Below the pieces are notes generated by a model, which was given only the letters and a program-made list of their open reading frames with translations, searched no databases and was not told the origin of the DNA. Made by a program: the position numbers and the translations under genes. Source: Nyssa sinensis (taxonomy: Eukaryota > Streptophyta > Magnoliopsida > Cornales > Nyssaceae). Taken from it: DNA of 64,000 nucleotides. Shown piece after piece: positions 29,649 to 41,525 of this stretch (position 1 is its first letter; each line of letters opens with the position of its first letter). The stretch is from the NCBI GenBank assembly GCA_008638375.1, contig CM018035.1, forward strand, positions 32,472,807 to 32,536,806. The letters run 5' to 3'.

Positions 29649-31579
29649 GACACAAGGCTAACGTGTTGGACCGGTCAGTTTTAAGGTATGCATGAACCGG
29701 TCGACTTATAGGGAAAATTAAAGAGTTTTCAATAGTAACCACTGAATCAGTGGATTCATGCCCTAAACCTTTGAACTGGAACTTTTCCTAATTGGATTAT
29801 GACCCCAGAATTTTATTGAAAAATTATGAATGAGCCCATAAAATAATTAATAATTATTTTTATGCACTTCAATAATTAGGTAAAATAATTTTACCTTTAC
29901 GTCTAAAAGCAGTGTAACGAAGGCAAATTAAAATGCAAAAAAGATGCATTTTTAACATTTTTGGGCATTCTGGACTCAATGACAAAGTCCAATTTCTTAA
30001 ATTGGACCCCGAAATATATGAACAAACAAACTAGACTAATTTCAAATAAGTCATACACAATTAATTAAGCTACCAAATGAACCACAATGACCACAAGGGT
30101 ACCTACCCTAACATTTTTCGACGTTCCGAACTCAACGGTAGAGTCCGTTTTGTCAAACAAGGTACCGAAAATATAGATATATAAAAATAGGTAATTCCCA
30201 TACTACCCTTAATGGTATACGGGCTACCAAACTAACTGGAAAAATATAGAAAGGGGCATATCTAACATTGTTGGACACTTTGGACCTAATGGCGAGGTCA
30301 AATTGAGCATCTAGGTAGCTGAAGATGGTTCCATGTGAAAGTGTGAAATTACAAAAATGCCCCTAGCTATAAAGTAAGCCACAAGAAGACCAATTAATAT
30401 CCAAAAGAGGCCACGTTTAGTATCTTCGACATTCCGAACCCAAAGGTGATGGCCGTTTGGGAAAAACAGAACACTGAAACAAATTATAAAATGACGAATA
30501 CGTCCCTAAGACTTAATGAAGTTACCAAAAGAGTATAATAAGTATAGAGGGACCTATACCAATGTTTTAAGCGCCCTTTGGACTCAAAAATAGAGTCTGT
30601 TTAGGCAAACGACATACCGAACGATAAGGGACATAAAAAAAGGGTAAAATTACCAAAATGTCCCTAAGGGCTAAAGTAAACTACAAAATGAACTAAGAAG
30701 CGTTAGGAACCCTAATTAGAGACTCTAAGGGAATCCTAAACAGTAAGATTAAGTTCAGAGAAGACTAAGAGCATTAAGTGAGAAAGATTTAAGCTAAGAT
30801 ATGTACTAATCTAATATCGATGTATTCTGATCCATGATTTAGGATCACAACAAGAGCAAATGAAACAAGATGACTACAAGGCCAAGTCAAATAGCAAATT
30901 ACTGTGGACTCTAAACCACAGGTGAGTAACGCTGTACCTTAAACCGGTGTCATTTATTAAAGTGCATTTTTGTAACTCTTTTACTTGATCAAATGCAAGT
31001 ACAAGTTATGATTTCAATTTTGAACACCAGCATGCTCTTTATTGCATCTTAAATGTTCTATGAACCTAGATAGCTAAAGTAATGTTTTATCAAGCATATT
31101 TTAAGCTATGTTGAAAGGATCTAGGTATTCGCTCTACCACCAGGATGTGAGTAACCTCCTGAAGGCACAAAGGCCCTAGTGTCCTACATCAATCAGCGAG
31201 GGTAAACATGACTCTAGAAACAAAACTAACTAGAATCTTTTACTGATTCAAGCTTTTAGCATAAAGTTTTATTATCAATTTTTATATGCCATGTATATGA
31301 CACACTGTTACTTGACACCCAATATACCTTACCAGAGGCTTAAGTCGGTAGGCCCAACTAAGCCAAGAGCTCTAGATTACTTAGGGTCGTTGTGTGTCCA
31401 AGGTCACTACACGACAACCCAAGTCACTCTGTGACAACCCAAGTCTCGTACAACTAGTCATTTGGCATAAAATCATTTTATACATGATTTAGCAAAAGCA
31501 AGTTTAAGGTTATTTAACACAACTTTTTGCAGCAACACTTATTGGCATAGCATTGCATGATTTATTATATCTTTGCAAT

Positions 31580-32504
31580 CAATGATCAAAATTTCATTAC
31601 GTAGTGTTGTTTCGGTCACCCAAAAAATGAAAATATTTCCAAAACGTTTTGAAAACAGAATGAAAACGATGAAAAAAATTAAAATGTATAGAAACACTTT
31701 AGAAATATAAAGTAAAATATATGAATATGCAAAAATATATAGTATAATGAATTAATTGTAAATGTTTTAGGAAACATGTCCATCCACACAAATTACTACG
31801 GTGAAATTGCAAAAAAAAAACGTAAATGCAAATTAGTTATTAATACCAAATAACTCTTTATTAATTAAACAATAGTATAAAAAATTAGAGCTAATTTTTT
31901 ATATAATATGAAATTATTATATATTTTAAAAAATATATCCTTTTGTTTTCTACCATTCTCGGGCTATTAATGAAATTCTCAGTTTTCCTATAAAAAAAAA
32001 AATTATATATTTTAAAATATATAAAATTATTATAATTAAATACAATAGCATAACATAATAGATATATACTATGTAATATCCATGAATTAGATAATTTGAC
32101 ACAAGTTACATATAAAATAAAAAGTAAAACAAATAGCGATCTAAACCTATTATAATTAGTAACTTAGTATTAAAATAGTTGTTTCTCTACACTTTATTTC
32201 TCCTACTACTTTTCTATTATTTTAGGAAAAATAATAGAAATATCTTCTTGTAATTTTGAGTTTTAATCCTTAAAAAATAAATGGATATTATCTTTTACTA
32301 AGTTCTAGAATTATTGTTGATACAAAATAAATGTTCCATTGATTCGGTATGTTTCTACTAGTTTCAGTATGTTTCCACGGAAACAACTTTGTTTCCATGG
32401 AAACATGTGAATTTCAATATTACACTAGTGTTTCGTTTCGATTCCTTGAGAAACGGAAACGTTTCGGCCGTTTCGATGGAAAAGAAAGGAAAGTTTGATC
32501 CTTG
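31580..32504. mobile_element. hAT-like non-autonomous element (925 bp) with GTTTC words
   Basis: The ends are CAATGATCAAAATTTC and, on the opposite strand, CAAGGATCAAACTTTC, a good TIR. The flanks TTTGCAAT (31572-31579) and TTTTCAAT (32505-32512) match at 7 of 8, as expected of an 8-bp TSD. Subterminal GTTTCGG/GAAACG words are frequent at both sides. It is nested in the solo LTR and has no transposase. Confidence 0.8.
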
Positions 32505-33120
32505 TTTTCAATAACCCAGTTTACAAGTATATTTTAAAAAAATGTTAGTAGCTTTTTATGAAATGTTTTTGTATGCTATCTATGTAAAGATACTTCAGGT
32601 TTCTCTAAAACCCACGACAGAACACTGGTGTTACTCACGAGCTTTTCACAAAGCTCACATAGGTTTATCCATGGAAATTTCAAGTATATTCCAGAAAAAT
32701 GAGAAGATAATAAGTTATGATAGAGAAGAACTCTAAGCCTAGATGAAACCTGTAAGAGCACAGCAAAAAGTGTTCCAATTAGCAAGAGTAGACCACAACT
32801 TAGAGCAAGAAGAGAGATAGATCACCAGACTTATAATAGATATTTGTTAGTCATGAGATGTAATGTATTGGGCTCACGATGATGTAAACTTATACAATGT
32901 AAAGTAATGAATAAGTAAAGCTCTGCCAAGTTTTGTATTACATTCACACAAAAAAAACCTAGGTATTTCCGCTGTCAATGAATGGTTATAACAATACAAT
33001 CGGCTTGGAACAAGTTAGAAATGGCCTTCAGTTGGTTGCATTACTCGCATCGGCCTTGAGTGTAACTAATTGGCCAGTCGCAGTCTCTAATCCGCATAGG
33101 GCGAGGTTTGGGATGTGACA

Positions 33121-33829
33121 AAAATCAATGATGCATGAGACGAAGAAACTTTAAAGCAACATAATAACCTATAAATGATATAATAACTAGTATGATATGC
33201 AAAATTAACAGATGATAAAGTGCAACAATAATTTGGAAAAATATCAAACGGACATAGTTGATCCAAGAGGAATACCATTTGCTTAGCATGCCTATCACGT
33301 GCATTGGACATAATATACACAGACTCTCCAATTTGTGTACCTGCTAACTACTAAGCAATAAAACTGAGCCAACGGGAGTAGAAAAATGATATGCGGTGGG
33401 GAAGGTATGGGCTTTATTTGTCTGTTGAATTCAAAGACAATTTGAGGCCTTTCCTTTTCAACTTGACTTTTAGATGAGTCATGGAATGATGGAACGAACA
33501 AAAAAAACATATGAGAGAATGTGAGAATGCCCAGACTCACAACAGAATGTCCAGAACAAAAATAAAAATCAAATGGATAGTATGATTAATGATACCTCAA
33601 TAACAAGAGGAGCTAACACTGAGAATGTGAGGTACGAGTTCCCGAAGACCACGGATGAACCAAAGAGAAACGAGTCGTCAGAGCCGGAGATGACAACAAC
33701 CGACGACGATGAAACGACGGTGCGAAGACGAAGGCGAACTCTTAGAGACGGTCAAAATGTCCAATCAGAAACTCAACCCAACCCAGTTCAACAGTTCTCT
33801 AGTCAAATTGGCCAAGCCAAGCCGGTTTT
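33121..33829. other. Unassigned segment between solo LTR and Copia remnant
   Basis: The sequence continues the solo-LTR target site. A plus ORF (33573-33875) encodes acidic and Arg-rich residues (TTDDDETTVRRRRRTLRDG), and a minus-strand stretch near 33276-33340 has splice-like borders. Neither matches a family I recognise. Possibly gene debris, but no gene is claimed. Confidence 0.3.
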
Positions 33830-34775
33830 TACAATTGTGGTCATAATGCCAAAGAGCACTTTCCTTCTACCTTGACCACATTTTTCCCTACTAATTGCAT
33901 TATTCATCAAACCTCTTGTCCTCCCACTGCACAACAAAATGGTGTGGCTAAGCCAAAAATATGACATTCAATGGATGTTGCCAGGGCTTGACTGTTTCAA
34001 ATGCACGTTCCTAAAACTTATTGGAGTGATGTTATACTTACTGCATGTTACTGTCATACTAGCTGCATGTTACCTCATCAACTGCATGCCCTCTATAGTA
34101 CTTGCTGGACAGTCTCCACATACTATTTATTTCCCAATTCCGTACCTTTTCCCTTACTTCCCAGAGTCTTAGGTTGTGTTTCTTTCGTCCATGTTCCAGG
34201 TCATGGAGGAGACTAACTTGCTCCTAAGTCCATTACATGTATCTTTCTTGGTTATTCTCTTACCCAAAAAGGTTACAAGTGTTATTGTCCTATTTGCTGC
34301 CACTTTATTTCTGTTGATTCTACAATTTTTGAGTCTGTTTCCTATTTTTCACCTTCTGATTCATCTATAAAGTCTCATAATGACAGGACCTCCTCATGTC
34401 TTCCTCGTCTCTGTCCTTCTTCTTATGCTCCTCTAGACAAGCCACTACAGGTGTATGTTCGTTGCAACAAGACCATCACAGTATCTCCACTGCCTGTCAC
34501 TGATCCACTTCCCACATCTGGAGATCAATCTTCTAATCCATCATCTTCTCTAGATCCTGATTTTCTTCCTATTTCTTTGCATAAAGGTACACGTACTGCT
34601 CATCCTAGTTCTTAATTTTTGTCTTATTCTCATTTATCACCTTCTTTTCGTTCATTTACTACATCTTTGTCCTCTACTTCTATTCCTAAGTCTGTCCAGG
34701 AGGCTCTGTCAATTCCAGGTTGCAGCCAAGCTATGAAGGATGAGATGTTTGCTTTATGTCAGAACAGTATCTAGG
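33830..34775 (+). pseudogene. Ty1/Copia remnant, zinc knuckle fused to integrase
   Basis: A partial zinc knuckle YNCGHNAKEHF runs directly into integrase C-terminal sequence (CIIHQTSCPPTAQQNGVA, HVPKTYWSDVILTACYLINCMPS, RVLGCVSFVHVPG, PKSITCIFLGYS). A Ser/Pro-rich linker and the start of RT (SIPGCSQAMKDEMFAL) follow. Protease and the integrase core are missing, so there is an internal deletion plus stops and shifts. No LTRs remain. Confidence 0.8.
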
Positions 34776-35942
34776 ATTAATTCATGCCTTCTATTCTCAA
34801 CCGGCCAACCCAAATCAAAACCATGATGTAATAAATACATCATAAACATATTTATTATTAATATTAATAATAAATAAAATAATTAAATTAAAAAATGGAC
34901 AATTTTGGAAAAAAAAATCCTAATTGGAGGTCAAATGTGTATATACAGTGGAAAACTGCAATTTTAGGATCAATCACATTGGAAGAAACAGAAGCAAAAA
35001 ATAAATTGTTCTCAAGTTCTGGATCTCATCCACAGTCCAAGACAATAAGAAAAAAGTTTAAACTATGTGAAAAAATTTGCAACAATAGGAGGTCCATTAA
35101 CTGTAGGAATCACAGAGATTCAAGACAGAATTCAAATGAATAAAAGTTATTCGACCGAAGAGCTGACAGATACCATAGCAGTAAAGACTGCGTATATTTG
35201 TCGATGCAAGACTTCTAGCTCAAGTCAGTTTTTTTTACGGAGAATGAAAACAACTTCTTTACAATATCAATTCCTCTAACAACTTTAAATTATTTATAAC
35301 AAAAATACGCACTATTTTGAAAAATGTTCCACCGAAACTCTGAAACATAATCCAAACCAAAAACATTAATTTTCAACAAACACTACTAAACCCATCGCAA
35401 AATTAGAGAACTAAATATTTTAACCAAAAAAATAAATCAAGGAAACGTAAATTTTCAAATCTTGTATAAGCATTCCATGGTGATTTGCAGAGAGCTAAAA
35501 TTGTTAACACTTACTGGTGACGGAGAAGTCGTCAAACGTCACAAGAATGAAAGAATCACAGAAGAGAACTGAAAAAGGCTCCGATGCCCGAACACTCACC
35601 GTCCGTCGAGCTTAGGTCGGAAAAATTAAGGTCAAGGAGTACCGCCGTGGGTTGAAAAGATGAAAACCTAATGGCAACTGATCTGCCCTAATCGAAGAAA
35701 TGAGGGGTCTTTTAAAATTTTAACTGAACCCGGCGGTACCGTTAACGGTTCAATTCAACCCGCAGGTTTAACTGTTTTTGGAAAATATATCGGTTTTATC
35801 AGTCAAACGGTTTTAGAGGGTCCAACCGACCGAACCTGGAACGGTCCCTAGTTCAACTGGTCAGACGACTAATCCAGTTTAGTTTTTAAAACACTGTTGT
35901 TATATACAAGCAACGACTAATTCAGTTTAGTTTTTAAAACAC
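34776..35942. mobile_element. Probable hAT-like element with CAGTGTTTTAAAAACT end, duplicated terminus
   Basis: The right end reads AGTTTTTAAAACACTG, a common plant hAT-type end on the reverse strand, with CCGGTT/AACCGG-type words before it. The terminus plus the following TTGTTATATACAAGCAA is duplicated in tandem (about 35873-35960). No convincing left end or TSD was found; the left border at the Copia remnant is approximate. The ORF at 34895-35143 matches nothing I know. Confidence 0.5.
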
Positions 35943-36025
35943 TGTTGTTATATACAAGCAAAAATTACAAATTCGCCCAGCAAATATAAGATGGGTAAAT
36001 TACACTTGGTCCTCCCATAATTTGA

Positions 36026-36633
36026 TGTTAGAAATTAAATCATGTGTACTCGAGCTGTGCATCATGATTGTTATACCATAAAATGACAAACCAACTCCTG
36101 TGCAGCACCTATATATCTAGAGCACCCAAGGCTTACTCATCCAGAACAGGTTGTATATAGGCTCCAGAACTTCTCTGCTCGGAGTTCCCCATGGCCTCTA
36201 ACCTCGTCTTTAGAACAGAAAATGTTGAGCACTCGTATGAGGGGGTCTAGAATTAATCACCGCTTTAGATACACCACCGGCCTGGGGATAAGGGAGAAGT
36301 GTGCAACATGAGAACTGCCGTTTATGGATATCGTTCAAATCCCTATTCCTGCTAAGCACAGAGATCAACATAGTAACTGTTATTTTCTGATAATGATCAA
36401 ATTCCTACTTTTACGACTCTAAATCATACTCAAAATAGGATGATCTACAGCCTATAAATTGGACTCAAAGGTGCGATTTTCGATTACAATCATTCAATTA
36501 CAGTTCTTCCTTTATTTTACTAACTTCATCATCGGAGCGGCTACCACCAGAGCCAACCCGGTGGCCCTCTGATCCTATTCTTTGAGTGTTTGACAGACGA
36601 TGAAGAACGGAACCCCACTGATCAAAAAATGCA
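36026..36633 (+). mobile_element. Tat-type gypsy 5' LTR (probable)
   Basis: It starts TGTTAGAAATTAAATCATG and ends just before TTTGGCACCGTTGTGGGAAC (from about 36635), which has the form of the primer-binding site of Tat-clade gypsy elements. A TATA-like CTATAAATTGGAC (about 36453) and a CATCGGAG motif before the end are typical of such LTRs. The start coordinate is inferred from TG and could shift. Confidence 0.6.
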
Positions 36634-37340
36634 ACATCAGTTTGGCACCGTTGTGGGAACCGAAAAATCGTTTCTTGCTAAAATTCTTTCTTCGACAAAT
36701 AAACTTTTTGTCTTTCTCACTGAAGGACCATGACTCTCAATCTTCGTCCAAGGAAGAACCCTCAAAACCCTTAAAATCGGCCATCGGCCGGAATAGTAAG
36801 AGGACAGGCATCCAACCCTATGCAGCAGCAACTCAATCGAGTCCAGTGACAAACCGATCAGATGCAGGAGCAGCTTCTTGCCATCTCTAGAACTTTGGCA
36901 TTGCTTACCCAGAGCCCTCGAAGCAATCCCATTCATCCTCCCACCAGCGCAGTTAATACGGAGACACAACCTCTTGCTACCACTACGGACGGAGGACCCC
37001 ACAAGGATACTCCCAGTGAACAACCAGTGCACCCCCAAGGTACCATTCACATAAGAAGAGATCCCCAGCCATCCACGGCTGTAAGCAGGGGAGTGTCGGC
37101 CTTTAATCCGGACGTTCATTACCAAAATAGGACAAGGGTCCTAACTCCAGCAGCTTCAAGGGCCAACCCAGTGCCGCATGAGTTTCAACCGCAAACGGCA
37201 CTAGATCCCCCAGTCCAGGAAGATCGACATCCTCTCCCTACTGCTAGAAAGAATCGTCCCCTCCATATAGGGACAGAGGCCACAAGGCAAAGCCAACAAC
37301 AACCGACACAGCCCAGAGGCCCACAAAGGGTCGAAGTTCG
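36634..37340 (+). pseudogene. Tat-type gypsy gag N-terminal fragment
   Basis: Downstream of the primer site, broken frames encode MTLNLRPRKNPQNP, NPMQQQLN and MQEQLLAISRTLALLTQSPR, followed by a long Pro/Gln/Thr-rich stretch (37000-37320). This is the low-complexity N-terminal part of Tat-clade gag. It stops abruptly at about 37340, where the sequence changes into a minus-strand LTR of a different gypsy family, so the rest of the element is lost. Confidence 0.65.
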
Positions 37341-37580
37341 TTTAATTCACTTTTAACATAGAAGCATTTTGGTCATTTTAGTGTTTCTACGGGTATTTTA
37401 TTTTTCGGAACTTCGTCTCGTGAAATGGACCTCACCATTAGATCTAGAAGGTCCAAAACAGTAAATTTGCACTATTTATTCATTTATTTTGGACTACGCT
37501 TTAATTATCCTTAATTATTGTAATTTAATTACTTAGTTATTTTATTATCTTATATTATTTTGGTAGAAAATAGAACACAT

Positions 37581-37675
37581 GTGCCCTCGTGGCACAGTGG
37601 TTCGCACAGTGGGTTTAGAACACTCATCAGCACCAGGTTCGGGTATCAATTCCTTGGGGTAGCAGCCCCCCTATT
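37581..37675 (+). mobile_element. tRNA-derived SINE-like insertion
   Basis: Box A-like GTGGCACAGTGGTTCGCAC (about 37590) and box B-like CAGGTTCGGGTATCAATTCC (about 37634-37653), followed by a pyrimidine-rich tail. It cannot fold as a tRNA. Confidence 0.55.
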
Positions 37676-38656
37676 TTTTCCTCTAACTTCCTAAACCAAA
37701 CAACGACCAACGAATTAAATTAGGGACAAACTATCCCTATTCCATTTTCAATTCCTTAAACCCCCAACAAAATAGTCCCAATTCAGATTTAATTTAAAAC
37801 AAACCCTACACCCAAAATGACGCAGTTTCAACCCCACTCCCTAAAACGGTGCCGTTTAAAGTCCTGTTCATCATCTCCCCCCCCTGACTTTTTGGCGAAG
37901 CTCCGATAGGGTTTTGGCGACTTCTTCGGAGCCGACGACCCTTTTTTGATCAATTTTTTGATCCTAACCGACGCTGTTTTCTTCCAAATTTCATAGGGAT
38001 TCTAATTCTAAACTTATTTTTGAGATTGGATCACTCGAGCCTCACGAAATACGGGAAACCCATAGCTCCGGCCAATTGGTTTTTTCCTTATTTCATGCCA
38101 TTTTCTTTACTGTTTGGAGCCCTAATAACTTCTACATGTTTTCTGCACCCTATAGGAATATTTTCCAATCATTCAAACCAAGTTTCATGCATAAAATTTC
38201 AAAACCCGAATTATTCATCGCAACCTGCAACTGCTTATATCTCACTCATCTATTGACCATTTTACTTGATTTAACTTCCAATATGAACTAATTTTTATGC
38301 TTGTTAATAGCCTTAAATCAGATCTACCATTCATGCTTAAAAAATAAATAAAACATAATCGACCCACATACCTTTTTTTTTTTTATTTTCTCAGTCGCAG
38401 TGTCTCCATCCTCCTCGTTTTTCCACTTCTGATCCCCTCACGCTTCAACCCTAATCTGCTTTCCTTGTTTCACTCCTCCTTTCCTCGCATACGATCAACC
38501 CGTATAGGTATACATATAGTTTGCATGCGCCTCACGTCTCTCTCTCTCTCTCTCTAAATCCCTTCGGTTTCGCACACCTATCCCTCATCTCTTTTCTTTT
38601 TGAAATCAACCTCCTCTTAATCCATATCACCCCTTCTCCCTTATCCCATTACTTTT

Positions 38657-38659
<3 letters not shown>

Positions 38660-38704
<45 letters not shown>

Positions 38705-38765
38705 CACTAAATATATAAATATACATACATATATAACCGACCCCCATATATATATACATATATAT
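38660..38765. repeat. (TA)n microsatellite region
   Basis: About 18 TA dinucleotides (38660-38696), followed by further ATAC/ATAT repeats to about 38765, inside the truncated gypsy LTR. Confidence 0.9.
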
Positions 38766-41011
38766 ATAAATAAATAATTAATATATTTTTTATTTGATTT
38801 CATTTATTTACTTTGAATTTTCCTTATATTTTTATTATTATTATATATTTTTTTATTTCGGTTTTCGTTCATGGCTTGCTCGGGCATCACCCGGGCATTA
38901 TCCGTACTTTCGAACTTTTAAATTTTCAAATCGTTCATTTTATTTAACATTAAACAGAAAGCCCTAAGAACTCGGGTTTACATGACTTGTTCAGTTACAA
39001 CTGGGTCAAGGTATTACATTTTCCCCCCTTAAATAAGTTTGGTCCCCAAACTTGACTAAATCATATTGCAAATAAATGAGGATGTTGAGCGCGCATTTCA
39101 TCTTCTCATTCCCAAGTGGCTTCTTCAAGTCGTGAGTTCCTCCATAATACCTTTACCAGTGGAATGATTTTGTTCCATAGAACTTGCTCTTGCCTATCTA
39201 AGATCTGTACTGGCTACTCGATATAACTCAAGTCCTCTTGAACGTCTAGCGACTCGTGCTCGATTATCTGATCTGGGTTGTGCACACACTTCCTTAGCAT
39301 CTAAACATGGAAGACATCATGTACGTGTGCTAGCTCCAATAGCAAGGCTAGCTGATACGCCACTGGCCCAACTCGTCCTTCAATCTTGAACGGTCCAATA
39401 TATCATGGCCCTAATTTCCCTCTTCTGCCAAACCTAACCACTCCTTTCATCAGTGATACCCTCAGGAACACATAATCACCTATCATGAACTCCAACTCTC
39501 GTCTCCTAGTATCAGTGTAACTCTTCTATCGACTCTGAGTTGCTAGTAAACGCTGCCTGATCAGATGGATCTCATCGGTGGCCTGCTCTACTATCTCTGG
39601 CCCAAATAACTTCCTGTCACCTACCTTTATCCAACATAGTGGGAATCTACACTATCTACCATATAATGCCTTATACAGTGCCATATCGATACTGGATTGG
39701 TAGCTGTTGTTGTACGTAAACTCTACTAATGGCAACTGATCCTCCCAACTTCCCTTAAAATCCATGACATAGAATCGTAGTAAGTCCTCCAATGTCTGTA
39801 TCGTCCTCTCGGACTGTCCGTCTGTCTCGGGGTGGTATGCAGTGCTAAGACTCAATTCTGTACCCATAGCCTTCTGTAGACTCCTCCAAAACTTAGATAC
39901 AAATTAGGGGTCTCGGTCGGATACAATGGATACTGGGACTCTATGTAATCGAATGATCTCCCTGATATAAAGCATGGCCAATCGCTCTAGAGTCCGAGTC
40001 ATTTTAGTCGCAAGAAAGTGGGCTGTCTTTGTCAGTCTATCGACGATCACCTATATAGAATCATTCCCATGTGATGTCTTAGGCAACCCTGATACAAAAT
40101 CCATCATAATGTGCTCTCATTTCCACTCTGGTGTTGGCAGTGACTGTAGGAGTCCTCCTGGCTTCTGGTGCTCAACCTTAATCCACTGACACTCTATACA
40201 TCGCGCAATGTGCCTAGCTATATCCTTCTTCATCCCTGACCACCAATAAATACTCCTCATATTGTGGTACATTTTTGTATTTCCTGGGTATATAGCAAAT
40301 CTAGAACTGTATGCCTCATTAAGAATCTCCTTCCACATCTTGGGTACGTCTGGCATGCAGATCTTGTCATGATAATACAACACTCCATCCCAAATAGAGA
40401 AATCTGTACTCCCTCCAGTCTCAGCCTCCTCACGAAACTTAACTAACTTGCTATCGTGAGCCTGCAATTCCTTGATCTTGTCAACAATTGTAAGACCAAT
40501 TGTGACGTTAGCACACATTGCCCTAGAACCTGGCGGAATCATTTCCACCTCCATGGCCTCTAAATCCTGTAGTAGCTATTCCTGTGTAGTCAACAGGTAA
40601 GCAAGACTCCCTAACGACTTCCTACTAAGAGCATCAGCCACTACATTCGCCTTGCCTAGATGGTATTGTATACTGAGCTTGTAGTCCTTAATCAACTCCA
40701 ACCAACATCGTTGGCATATATTGAGTTCCTTCTGCGTAAACAAGTACTTCAGACTTTTGTGATCGGTGAAAATCTCACATGTGGCTTCGTACAAATAATG
40801 CCTCCAAATTTTAAGGGCAAAGACAATAGCTGCAAGCTCGAGGTCGTGAGTTGGATAGTTCTTCTCATGTGGCCTCAGTTGTTGTGAAGCATAAGCTACT
40901 ACTTTTCCCTGTTGCATCAGAACACACCCCAAGCCTTGGCGTGAGGCATCACTATAGATCACAAAGCCCTCTGTCCCATCTGGTACTGTCAGGATTGGAG
41001 CTGCAACCAGT

Positions 41012-41525
41012 TAGGGGTGTTGATTTTTAACACGACACGAAGTCAACGGGTTTGAGTTTAGAATAAATGGGTTTGGTTCATAAACAGGTTGGCACGTATA
41101 ACACGATTAATAAACAAGTCGTGTTTGGGTTTTACTAGTGTTAACCTGTTTAACACGACTTAACACGTTTAATTATAAAATATATTATGAGTTAAGGTAA
41201 TTCATCTCACATCAAATATTTATCAAGGTTTTGAGATTTTTTATTTATAAAAAAGGTTTCTACTTTAATTTATCCCATATCCAAAGTTACTAAACTTGAA
41301 AATTATCTATAAATATTAAAAGATAGGTAATTTTTTTTATTCAAAAAATAAAAAAATTAAAATAAACGGGTTAAGTGTGTCGACACAGTGTAACCTGTTT
41401 AATAAATGGGTTGTGTTTGGGTTTTGAAACTTGACACAATTAGTTAATAGTATCGGTTTCGGTTCACACATATTTTTGAATATATATGCCTTGACACGAC
41501 ACGATAACATGAATTGACACCCCTA
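41012..41525. mobile_element. hAT-like element (514 bp) inserted between RT and RNase H
   Basis: Both ends read TAGGGGTGT inward (left TAGGGGTGTTGATTTTT, right on the opposite strand TAGGGGTGTCAATTC). The flanks CAACCAGT (41004-41011) and CAACTAGT (41526-41533) match at 7 of 8, an 8-bp TSD. The interior has repeated AACACGA/TCGTGTT words. It splits the gypsy pol sequence, so it is younger than the gypsy insertion. Confidence 0.88.

Larger units (their letters stand above)
25843..33120 (+). mobile_element. Solo LTR (gypsy/Tekay-like family) with nested insertions
   Basis: It starts TGTAACATCCTAACCC at 25843 and ends GGTTTGGGATGTGACA at 33120. The identical 5-bp flanks AAAAT (25838-25842 and 33121-33125) mark a TSD directly around a single LTR, so the internal region was removed by LTR-LTR recombination. 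Inside are a LINE (26373-28213) and two hAT-like elements (29309-29648, 31580-32504). Without them the LTR is about 4.2 kb. Segments such as GACTCAATGACAAAGTCC match the LTRs at 48397 and 53695 in type. Confidence 0.88.
37345..39018 (-). mobile_element. 3' LTR of the minus-strand gypsy element, truncated
   Basis: On the minus strand the LTR begins TGTAATACCTTGACCC at 39018, directly after a polypurine tract (AAGGGGGGAAAA on the minus strand, 39019-39030). It includes GATGCCCGAGCAAG and, near 37400-37450, TAATGGTGAGGTCC and GAAGTTCCGAAAAATA, motifs shared with the LTRs at 48397 and 53695. It breaks off at about 37345 against Tat-type gag, so its 3' end is missing. It contains a SINE (37581-37675) and a long (TA)n tract (38660-38696). 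Confidence 0.75.

Noticed and set aside
32576..32785. Minus-strand ORF with splice-like borders (VSSRLRVLLYHNLLSSHF)
   Set aside because: It lies inside the solo LTR, next to a hAT-like insertion, and matches no known family.
33276..33340. Possible 65-bp minus-strand exon (IGESVYIMSNARDRHAKQM)
   Set aside because: Splice-like borders are present, but no compatible neighbouring exon or recognised family was found. It is not CDT1-like.
36637..37125. 162-residue minus-strand ORF
   Set aside because: Antisense of the Tat-type gag N-terminal region.
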